Positions 1-11,500 of a DNA stretch of 64,000 bases are shown here, piece after piece. A program made the position numbers and the translations under genes. Position 1 is the stretch's first letter; the number at the start of each line of letters is the position of its first letter. Under the pieces are notes generated by a model. The model did no database searches, was not told the origin of the DNA, and saw only the letters and a list, made by a program, of their open reading frames with translations. The stretch is from Oegoconia quadripuncta (taxonomy: Eukaryota > Arthropoda > Insecta > Lepidoptera > Autostichidae), in assembly GCA_949316235.1 (NCBI GenBank), contig OX438745.1, forward strand, positions 5,461,001 to 5,525,000. The letters are read 5' to 3'.

Positions 1-90
1 TGGGCCGGCGTGGTGGACTAAGGCCTATACTCCCTCATAGACGAGGGAAGGCCTATATCCCTGTAGTGCGATGTTTACGGGTTGATGATA
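1..90 (+). mobile_element. SINE D 3' end
   Basis: Contains gtggactaaggcctatac, cgagggaaggcctatat and gatgtttacgggttgatgat, the tail shared with the copy at 12700-16080. Confidence 0.75.
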
Positions 91-504
91 ATTTTAGTAC
101 AAAGAAGAGTAACATAAAGCCCATCAAACAGTTCCAGTAGCAATCTTCTGGCTCCATCTTCAGACCCTCGTCAAATGTGTAATGGAAAGTGCTCATGGCA
201 ACAAAACAAACTAGCCCAAATTTGACTGTCTTGTCAAATGCCATTAGGGAGTTCCAGTCCCTACATCCCGGCTCCAGCATCAGATTATCTCGATGTTACC
301 ATAATACTGCATTGTCACCGAACTTACACAAATATGCCAAATTTCAGCTCAATCAGATACCAGCAAGTGGGTGAAAAATGCTTTGCAAATTTTGAAACAG
401 ACAACTTACATACGAACATTGCAAACTAAATAAAAGCTTGTAAAAAAAACATAATGTAAACGACCGATTGGTATAGTGGATAGTGACCCTGTCAGCGAAA
501 TCAA

Positions 505-831
505 TCATTTTTAACCGCCTCCGTGTCTCAATGTAAACAACATTGGCTTTACGACTCTGAGTTTGTTCGGATGTTTAAGTACTCGGTTTGGTTGGTGGTA
601 GGGCATATATAGGGTATAAATGTCCGCCTGGCTAGCTACCACCATCTTATCTAAATCTGCCGCTAAGCAGCAATGTTAATAGTATTGTTGTGTTCCGGTT
701 GACAGAGATAAGACAGCCAGTCCCCCAAATGTGTTGGGGTTTCCGGGTCAGTACGCTTCCACCATCGACCTCATCTTCACTGAACATCAGGTGTGATTGA
801 GGTCAAGTTCCAGCCCGTTGTGCATAAAAAA
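505..831 (+). mobile_element. SINE A nested in SINE B
   Basis: Flanked by aaatcaa at 498-504 and 832-838. Head aaccgcctccgtgtctcaatg, tail gtgcataaaaaaaa. Confidence 0.85.
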
Positions 832-886
832 AAATCAACCGTGGCGGGTTCGAATCTCGCGACGGATAAATGTTTGTGTGATGAAT

Positions 887-1042
887 CATCATCATATCAG
901 CCCAGCCACAGAACGTCCACTGCTGAACATAGGCCTCCCCCATAGAATTCCACAGGGACCGGTTGGAAGCGGCCTGCGTCCAGCGATTTCCCGCGACCTT
1001 TATCAGGTTGTCTGTCCACCTTGTGAGTGGACGTTCGACGCT
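887..1042 (-). mobile_element. LINE G 3' fragment nested in SINE B
   Basis: Flanked by gtgtgatgaat at 876-886 and 1043-1053. In reverse it reads the end of a non-LTR element (GRWIQAA-type, EAYVQQW-type tail) closing in a TGATGATG microsatellite. Confidence 0.8.
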
Positions 1043-1093
1043 GTGTGATGAATACGAACATTTATTTCCGAGTCATGGATGTCTATATAAATA

Positions 1094-1515
1094 TTGGGTC
1101 TTTACCTATGAAATTAGAGTTTTTTTTCTTCGTTAATCATATGTACCAATTCCTGCGATTTTCAAAGCTATATCCAAATTTGTTTTTTATTTGGAAAATG
1201 GAATATTATTTCAAGGTTTCACATGAAATATTTTTTAATTTCTGGGCTAAATCACATAATAAAAAAAATTGAACAGAGCTCTTTTCATGTGCTTCCCATA
1301 ATCATTTCTTAGATTCGCTGAAACTTTTATAAAGCGGTTACTTTTAAAAATTAACGCTGCCTATACTTAACTCAATGTTATCCGATAATACACACAAAGT
1401 TTAGCTAAATTTGGATTTGCCGTTCCCAAAAAAAAAATCAAAAATGTTTGTATGGAGAAAACAGTCTTAATGAAATTCTTCATACAAAACGCCAATTTCA
1501 TAGGTAAGGACCTAA
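1094..1515. mobile_element. TA-flanked MITE, copy 1
   Basis: Ends ttgggtctttacctatgaaa and its imperfect mirror ttaggtccttacctatgaaa, flanked by TA that restores the SINE B sequence. About 97% alike to the copy at 7489-7907 by eye. Confidence 0.85.
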
Positions 1516-1603
1516 TATTTATGTATGTTTATCCGTCATCTAGTATCTATAGCTTTGCTTAGTTTGAGACTAGATGATTGGTGTAGTCCAAAATATTTAT
1601 TTG

Positions 1604-2342
1604 TTTAATCCGATAGATGGCACTGACAACGTATAGCAGTCAAAATGCAGCACAGCACGGCTATTCCATAAAAAAAATGTGGTAATTTTTAAAGACTTAA
1701 GAGGCTGTTGTGTTATTTGTTGGATGTAGGACGTTATTGCGTTTTGGGTGTTTCGTTCGGTTTTCAGTGCTTCGTGGTTTGAGAAAAGTAATTAGTGCAT
1801 TCCCTGCCATAGTAGATACATATTTATGTCATTGCGTTCACACACATACACAATTTTTTTTTTAATATTCCACAGATTAATGGAACGTTTTTTATTATAA
1901 GGAGAGAAACGTTCGATGAGCGCCATCTATCGTCAATTTTAAGAACTCTTAACTAACTAAACGAAAACAAATCGATATTGAAAACATATCTTTAAAACAG
2001 TCAATTGTTCTATGAATTTTTGAAATACTTACTGCATTTCATACAAAAGGTACAACGCCCCAGAGACAAAGTGCATGTAACAGCAAATAAACAATCCAAA
2101 AAGTCAAACGTCTTAAATAAATTATTACCATGACGAAAATATGAACACGAACACTTCTTCAATGTGACCAAACAGATTAGAAAGAAAGAAAAGTATTTAT
2201 TTGGATTTCTGTTATAAAGAGTATTATAAACATAAGTTTACAATACCTATACTAAATCCAAAAAGATTATTATTATTATAATAACCTTTAGTTAATATAA
2301 TTAGCACGTATAGCCAAATAACTAGTGGTCTGACTCACTCAC
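1604..2342. other. AT-rich sequence downstream of XPR1 exon 8, nothing recognised
   Basis: Intronic sequence of XPR1. No coding segment matching the next XPR1 exon and no repeat shared with the rest of the window was seen. Confidence 0.6.
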
Positions 2343-2515
2343 CCCCGGGCTGTACACAATCTCCTCTCTCAGGAACCTGTTTTCGGCTGTGGGTCCGCAG
2401 GAGAATAGACCCCAATCCATCTTCACGTCCCACGTGTAGGTGTAAAGAGACGAGATGAACTGACACGCAAACCATATGTAGAGGAACGGGTTGTCGTAGT
2501 GGTCCGTGTAGCTAT
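2343..2515 (-). CDS. XPR1: XPR1 exon 8 (residues 479-536)
   Basis: Reads [19 protein letters not shown], then the EXS block [12 protein letters not shown] and [11 protein letters not shown], ending phase 0 at GTGAGT. No further exon was found from 1 to 2342, so the coding sequence continues past the left edge. Confidence 0.94.
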
Positions 2516-5500
2516 CTGAAATGTATGGCTCACAGGTAGAAAATATCTTGGAAAAAGACACTTTTTACTCTAGTAAAAGATTCGTAAGTCCACGATAAAT
2601 AAAATTAGATTTATTATCCCCAATGGAAGATTATCCGATTAAATATGTCTTCGACAAAAAGTACATTTTTTTTTTTAATGATTGACTGGATTCGCGTTTG
2701 ACCACAATCTCACCTGATGGAAAGTGACGATGTGGTCGGAGATGAAGCACGCGATCTCAGTAAATGCCTATTCACTCTGCTCTTGAAGATCCCAAGGTTG
2801 TAGGATTCAGGAAAGACTGACGCCGGAAGGGAGTTCCATGCCTTGGCTGTTCGGATGATGAATGAAGAATCGAACTTCTTAGTGCGAATGTTCGGTATAT
2901 TAACTATATACGGGTGGAATCCCTCCCCACGCCTAGTGGTCCGAAGATGGAAGGATGACGGTGGAATAAAATTATGTAATACCAACGCACACTCCCCGAA
3001 ATGTATCCTGTAAAAAACTGAGAGACAGGCGACTTTGCGACGGTGTTCAAGGCTCTGCAATTTAGCAGTCATCGAAAAAGTACATAGTCGAATCTAACTC
3101 GGATGGACAGACATTCTAGACATTTGTTGTAGGTATATAAGAATAAGAATAAGAATCTAAGAATAAGAATAATTTATTTTTTAACCACAAGTAAATACAG
3201 TACTTTACAACCGGTAAAATTTTGTAATATTCATTAGAATTTCTAAAAGTATGTTCCCAGCTGATGCCCATGCTAAGCATTAAAAATACTTGTGTTATAA
3301 GCATCAGCTGATAACTCCTCAATGGAATATATAAGACCGTATTAATAAATCGATCTTGAGATTGAGATCGCGTCTCAGTCTCAATACTATTTTATTGATA
3401 CTGTTTTACATTTTTTTTTATGCACAACAGATTAGCACTTGACCTCAATCACACCTAATGTTAAGTGAAACTGAGGCCGATGGTGGAAACTCCATTTTAT
3501 TTGGGGGATTGGCTATCTTATCTCTGACAACCGGAACACAGCAATGCTATTAAAATTGCTGTTGGGCGGCAGGCTTAGATAAGATGGTAGTAGCTAGCCA
3601 GGCGGACATTTAAAATGCCCTGCCACCAACCCCACTAGGGATCACACCCGCGACCTCCAATTCGTAAACCCTCTATTGTTACTACGGAGGCGGTTATACG
3701 TCAAGGGGTTAAGAAAGATAAATTGATTTAATTTCAGTGTGCACTATATCGCCCCCACCACTCACCGTTATAAATAGTGCGAAGAGTCGCCGTTACCACC
3801 ACGAAGAATGTAGTGGAGTACTTCCCCGCGTTCACGAGATGTGGGAACGCTTCCCTGCTGTCGCGGTACCGGCGGAGACACTGCCAGAACCGCGCCCACG
3901 CCGGCACTATATTCACCAGCGCACGGGTTATTATGAACCAGCGGGTTGCCTCGAAACCAGCTGCGACAGAAATTTAAAAGTTAGTGGTGTTAGTGGTGTC
4001 GATTCGGATATACACCAACTAAATTAAACTAAAACCAGTTTTAAAGTAGTACTGTCTCTTTCTCCCTGGAACAGTATGATGCGACGGCACCAATCTAAAA
4101 TTGGTTTTAGTTTAGTTTAGTTGGTGTACATCCGAATCGACACCATTGTAAACGTTTGTATTTAACTTTAGTTGACTCGATAGTGAGCTATGCTCTCGAT
4201 TGCTATGGTCTTGCATTTATATAGTTTATATAGAAAAAATAGAATCACTTTAAATGCGGTTTCTATAACAATTGGTAAATAAGAAAACTAAAAAAGAATT
4301 GTAATGGGAATTGTAAAAAAATATTCAAAAATTGTAATGTCTTAAAATGTAATATAAAATATTTAATAGGATTTTATTTTTATTTTTTTATTTTATTTCA
4401 TTGATAATACTTTAAATTTTAAATAATATTTTTTAAATTTATATTTTATAATATATAGATAATATTTTAAAATGTAAATATCTTATTGCTCGTAATAACC
4501 ACGGCAATTGGTGTCGATTCGGATGTACACCAACTAAACTAAACCAAAACCAGTTTTGGAGTAGTACTGTCTCTTTCTCCCTGGAACAGTACGAGGCGAC
4601 GGCACCACTCCAAACCTGGTTTTAGTTTAGTTGGTGTACATCCGAATCGACACCATTATACCTATTGAAAAACTCCCCTCCCTGACACCCTGTGGCGACC
4701 TTTTTCGGCAATAGAGAGAATCCGAAAGTCGTTAATTTGTAGTAAAATAATATTTTATTTGCGATTAAAAACTACAATTTCGAGGTTCGATTCCCGCGAT
4801 GGACGAACTATATACAAACTATGTATTTTATTTTTTTAAACTCACCATTAACATTGAACCAGTCGCCCCCCGCCACGTAGAAGGCGATCAGGTAATGGAA
4901 GTCCAAGAAGGCCGCTGCGAAAGAATTCCACTGGTCAGCCAGCCAGAAGTCAGCGAACAGCACTGGCATAAATGGAGCCGCTAGGATGCGGCCCTGAAGG
5001 TGGAAAAAGATGATTAGTGGCATGTGGCTCACCGCCTCCGTGGCTTAATGTAAACAACATTGGGTTTACGATTCGGAGGTCGCGGGTTCGATCCCCAGCG
5101 GGGTACATTTTTAAGTACTCGGTTTGGTTGGTGGTAGGGCATTTTAAAATGACCGCCTGGCTAGCTACCACCATCTTATCTAAATCTGCCGCCAAGCAGC
5201 AATGTTAATAGCATTATTGTTGTGTTCCGGTTGTCAGAAATAAGATAGCCAGTCCCCCAAATATGTTGGGGTTTCCGGGTCACTAAGTTTCCACTTTCGA
5301 CCTCATCTTCACTTAACATCAGGTGTGGTTGAGGTCAAGTATGAACCCGTCGAGCATAAAAAAAATGTCTATACGAGTATTTCCGTGCTTCGGAGAGCAT
5401 GTCACGGTAGGCAGTTGCTGTTGAGCCTGAATAGGCAAGACATCCTGGTTGGAAATTTTACTGGTCACTGTCCACTGAACAAACACTGGATAGGCAGCGC

Positions 5501-8500
5501 ATGTAGTAGTAGCATGACTCACAGGTATACTTGGTACACTGAGCTCGCTCAGCGAAGCCTGTGAAAGTGCCAGAAGACTTTTGATCGGAGCTGGGCTGGC
5601 TCATGCCTTAGCCAAATAGGAGCCCACCAACAAGAACAAGATATAATTTCGAAGTCATTAACATACACTATGTGTATTTTTTTCTATGGAGTGTTTTATC
5701 AAATAAATGGATAATGGTGTCGATTCGGATGTACACCAACTAAACTAAACTAAAACCAGTTTTAAAGTAGTACTGTATTTTTCTCCCTGGAACAGTACGA
5801 TGCGACGGCACCACTTCAAAAACTGGTTTTAGTTTAGTTGGTGTACATCCGAATCGACACCATTATACCTATTTAATTGCCAAAAAATGTAAAAAATTAT
5901 TACTTATTAATTTCCAATATCACCAATCTTGTACAAAAAAAATAATAAACATACTCGTATATTGCTATGTTTCAAGTGTGTATGTAAATAGCATTGAATA
6001 ATAAATTGCACTGATGTCGATTCATCCATATTATTCCAATGTTCGCTACCTCACATCCGCTCCCAATTAATTAGGAAAGAATCCATCAATAACCACGTGG
6101 AAAATAATTAGCCCATTACAATAAAAAAGAAATAAATAAATAAAAAATTAACTCACACATATCCTCAAAAACCAGAACCTTGCCTCATGCCTGAACACCT
6201 TCAGTGGATTCACCAGGAACACAACCATTATTACCACAAGCGCAAGCGGATTCACAAACGGCGGTATACTCAAACTGGCGCTGTATATAAAACTTAGTAT
6301 ACTAAGTGCCCAAACCACTCCGAATATAGCCGCGAGCTCCATCAAATGCTGTTCTGACAGATGGTTCCGTGGATCCAGTTCGAATATTAGCACATGGTTC
6401 ACACCGGACGACCGCCACCCGTATACATTGATGCCTATTAAAAATATGAATTCAACTAACAGGAATGGTCCTCTGTACAATCTGAAGGCGGTTTTGAAGT
6501 TTTCTGTGCCACCTTCGTGGAATAGGGCTGAAACAAAAAGAGGCTGAGTTTAACAAACGTGGTTTCATAAATATTTAAAAAACCAAAAAAACCCGACAGC
6601 ATATTTTGCATTTTGCGGACGTCCTGTTGGATTTTTTACCATAAAAACTATCTTTAACGAGGATTATAGAAGAGAAGTTGTTATAAACAATAATATACAG
6701 GTAATTGGTGATTGCAATAGGGCTCTAGCACACCCTGCGTCTCAAGCAGCCAAACATATATATATAATTTATATAAAATTGCTGTGCGACGGAGGAATTA
6801 GCCGTCTAGTACATAACTAAGCTGTACAATTGAGCGGCATAGTCGCTTTCGACTAAGCTCCTTAAAATAAGATTTTAAAAAAATGCATCCTATGACACTC
6901 TAAGGATCAGGATGAATCTAACGACACGATGCACTACGAAATCGGTCAAGCCGTTTAGGTTACAGGATGCGGCAAAGGAGCGGACATACATACATACATA
7001 CTGTTTTTTTAATGCACAACTGGTTGGTACTTGACCTCAATCACAGCTGATGTTACGTGAAGATGAGGTCGACGGTGGAAGCGTACTGACCCGGAAACCC
7101 CAACACATTTGGAGGACTGGCTATCTTATCTCTGACACCCGGAACACAACAATGCTATAAACATTGCTACTTGGCGGCAGATTCAGATAAGAGGGTGGTA
7201 GCTAGCCAGGCGGACATTTAAAATGCCCCACCACCAACCAAAAAACCACACTTGAAAATAATTATCCTCCTTTCTTGGGCAGTCTGGTAAAAAAATATAA
7301 TACATCATCAAATTGTCAGTACTATTACACTATTACTATAATAATCAAAAAATAACTCAACGCGGACGAAACCGCGGGCGGAACGTTGTAGCCGATCCCT
7401 GAACCCGATATCCATCTAAACCATACTTTCCACCTGGCGCAATCGGTCTTATTCATCTGCATTTCCATTTCCAGCGGTAGCCTAAGTATTGGGTCTTTAC
7501 CTATGAAATTGGAGTTTTTTTTCTTCGTTAATCATATGTACCAATTCCTGCGATTTTCAAAGCTATATCCAAATTTGTTTTTTATTTGGAAAATGGAATA
7601 TTATTTCAAGGTTTCACATGAAATATTTAATTTCTGGGCTAAATCACATAATAAAAAAAATTGAACGGAGCTCTTTTCATGTGCTTCCCGTAATCATTTC
7701 TTAGATTCGCTGAAACTTTTATAAAGCGGTTACTTTTAAAAATTAACGCTGCCTATACTTAACTTAATGTTATGCGATAATACACACAAAGTTTAGCTAA
7801 ATTTGGATTTGTCGTTCCCACAAAAAAAATCAAAAATGTTTGTATGGAGAAAACAGTCTTAATGAAATTCTTCATACAAAACGCCAATTTCATAGCTAAG
7901 GACCTAATATAACCAGATTACACTCGTATCCAGCTACTAATACACAATTAGACATTAAAAAAGTTAAAATGTATAACAATCCAGCGAACTGCTACGTGTG
8001 CTGTATTAGTCATTTGCCTACATAAATGTTTGAATTGTGATAAGTAGTCGTGACTGTGGTCAGTATATATGGCGGGTACACTTTGATAATAAAGATAATG
8101 TGAAAATTAGTATATAATACTGTGTACGGATATAATTTATTGAGATATTGTCTGAAAATATATAGCCTTGGTTTCAGCCTTAGAGTTCGTATGTGTCCCA
8201 GACATTAATGGGTGATCAGGTGATGAAACTGATCAAAAAAATTATGAAATGTAATACCTACATAATGTTAAGTAAGAAAAGTGGAAGAGTATCTAGTATC
8301 TCCAACTTAATTGGGGGACTGGAGCCATGACACAAAAATCAATAATGCTATACATATAAGAATATGCATAAGAAGGATATAATATAAATATCCTTGGATA
8401 TACACACAATGCCATCTAGTTCCACTTTAAGCGACTATAGCCTTGTGTTGTGGATACCAGATGGTTGATATACTACATAAATACATTCCTTTTTGTAAAT

Positions 8501-11500
8501 AAATACTTATTATAAACGAAAACATCCATAACTCGGGTACACATGTCCGTGTTCATCATACAAACATATGCCCGTAGCGGGATTCGAATACGCGACCTTT
8601 TGGTATAGTGCTCAGAGTTTCTAATCACTAATACACCAAACAGGTCACGCGAGCTATGAAGAGGGCAATGCTCGGCGTTAGAGTATAAGTGATCAAATCA
8701 GGAATAAAGAAATCCTTTGTCACAGTCCAGCGGACTAGTAATTTGAAGGGCAGTGGACAGGGCATAGAGCTCGAAGAACGATGGCCGGTGGGGCGTTAAA
8801 ATTCTCGAGTGGAGACCACGCACCGGCAAGCGCAGCGTAGCGGACGTGCTACGCTCACTCACAAGGTGGCCGGACGACCTGATGAAGGTCGCGGGAAATC
8901 GCTGGATGCAGGTCGCTTCCAACCGGTCACGTTGGAAATCTTTTGCTGATTGGTGGGAGATAAGATTATGATATAGCCAGGTAGACATTTAAAAGATGAA
9001 ACCGAATACTAAACAGCGAACTCGCGTCCTCCGTTTAGTAATACCTATATCATTTACATTGAGCCACGGGGCGGTCAGCCTATATTTTACGAGATTATCT
9101 TTGGCTAACATACGATCTGATATGATAATATACAACGTGGAATCAAGATCAATACAGATTTCAGATACCTTAGAGCAGACTAAGTAAATAAAGAATAATG
9201 ATTAAACTACTTAAGAACCAAAAAAAAACCCGACAGAATATTTTATATTTTGCGGGCGCCATGTTGGCCGTTTTACCATAAAATGTATCCTATAACACTC
9301 TGGGAGTCCAGACGAATCTAACAATGCCTTGCACTTCAAAATCGGTAAAGCCGTTTAGGTTACAGGATGTAATATAGAAATCTACATACATACATTCATT
9401 TTAATTTAATTTCTACATTGTCCAGAGCCACGCCTAATCTTAAAATCAAAAATATAAAAAAAAAATCGTTAGCCATTGGAAAGTCGCCCATACTTTCTTT
9501 GGTGGCAGCAACTACTCTGCAGGGGGGACTAAAAATCAGCAACACTGCTGAGGCCCATTAATCACAATACTGTGGTTTTCGATTGTATGTATGCTTGTGT
9601 TTTCTTTTTTTGTGATGAATAAATACCTTTTATTATTTATTATTATTATTATTCGAAAAAGGATTCATTACAATATTCGGAAGTGGGTAACCCGGATAAG
9701 TATCAATATAAATATTCTAGACACTTACACCAATCATCTAGTCACAAACTTGTGCTATGGATACTATAGATAACGGATAAACGTACATAATTTATTAAAA
9801 TTCATCAAATTTACCCCTCGTAGGATTCGAACCCGCAACCGTTGGTTTATCAGACAGGGCCACTATCCACTACACCAATTGGTCGTAGAATCAATGCATT
9901 GTTGTGGTTTCGACGACGAAGCTGCAGCTTGTTCAAAAGGCAATCCCTCTTAGTCATCAGAGTTACAATGTCATTCTAGTATTTGAGGTCAAAGTATCGA
10001 CCTTATCTCTGGAAGGTTAATGTCATGGGCAATAGTAGTCATCTTTCCACCAGGTAAACTACTTGCATGTAACATGAAATAAAAAATGTAACTCGTCATC
10101 GTATTGACCTGAATTTGATGTTAAGTTCACAATCAAATACGGCGGATAGCTAAAACGGTTTTAGAAACTACTTCGCAGTTCTATTTTTTTGTATTTAAAG
10201 GGTCAATACTGCGCAAACCGACGCGATAACTAGAAAAAATCGTTACGTTCTTAATTCCAAGTCAAGGTCAGTTCATTGACTGACAAGAGCGGTTGGTACT
10301 GTGTATTTCAATGGTGACATGAGATATATTCGTTGCAGATGAATTTAGCCGAATCGCTATTAAGTTATAATACAATATTTATTTATTTACTCTCCACATA
10401 AGTCTCAAACATCAAATCAAAATATTTTATTTCATAGGATAAAATTATCACTTGAAAACGTAACTATTAACATTACATTTAAATTTACGGCTAATTCACA
10501 AAGCTGACTCCCTAGAGAAGAACCAGCAAGAAACTCTAGGGTTGCTCTTTTAAACAGATTATGGGTTACAATTTGTGATTTGATAATTATATGAATAATA
10601 AGACAGCTATGTCTGTACTGGTAAGGTGTGCCTGTGTTTCACGATCACCGGGGCCCCAGTTGTAGTTCTCGGATGTCTTCTTGTAATTAACCCTTAACAT
10701 AGGGTAAAGCGTCGGTGGCTCAGCGGTTATGACGCGGTCTCCCAACGGGTTCGATTCCCAGGCAGGCAATGTACCAACGAGTTTCGCGAACAGCCCAAGC
10801 ATGACTTCCGGCGTCTCAGTCTTTCCAAAATCCTATAATCTTATCTTGGGATCTTTAAGAGCAAGGTGAATAGGCATATGCTGAGATTGCGCGCTTCATC
10901 TTCCACTCCTACCTTCCATCACTTTCTAATAGGTGAGATTCTATCATCATAAAAAACTAATCAGGTACTTGGGAGTTTTGTGTCGCGAAATGACGGTCGG
11001 AGCTGTCAAAGTTGTAGTAGCTTTTGTAGTTTTTATATTCGCGGAGGCGGCAGGCTTTCGTACCTTTGGCAGAGCGGTAGTGCCTTGTAAATCTACTCCA
11101 GTCCCCATTACTTTCGAAGTTGTACAGTACGATACTAAATTATATATTTAGATAGAAACTGCAAGATAGACGAAGGAGGCTGGTATATGCGAATGACCTT
11201 GGTCTTTGTGTCATTGTCGGATTACACAGAAAAAAAGGAGAAGCAAGAAGCTGTAACCCTTCTGTAACCCCGCGTGATTAGTGAGAACAAAAAATGTATT
11301 TAATAGCAAATGACAAATGACTCTTTTAAACATCAACATTATTCGAAAATATGTACATTGTAATACATATTATGTGCTTATAACTTTGTCATGTTAGTGT
11401 TGCATACCAGAAAATGCAAAATTCTGTAAAGTGTAGTTAAAAAATTTACTTTTTTTTTAAAGAAGCGCATGAGGTCTGCCTATACGAGGAGGCCTACCTC

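Larger units (their letters stand above)
461..1603 (+). mobile_element. SINE B carrying three nested insertions
   Basis: The host SINE is in four pieces: 461-504, 832-886, 1043-1093 and 1516-1603. They rejoin to match the uninterrupted copies at 34178 and 50845. Inserted are a SINE A, a LINE tail and a TA-flanked MITE, each with its own target duplication. Confidence 0.85.

Noticed and set aside
1..2342. Missing C-terminal XPR1 exons
   Set aside because: Searched in reverse for a YYYCAIVEDF-like segment and found none; the exons are taken to be outside the window.
10933..11151. A 72-codon hydrophobic ORF in XPR1 intron 4
   Set aside because: No similarity recognised, no supporting splice signals or neighbours; likely chance.
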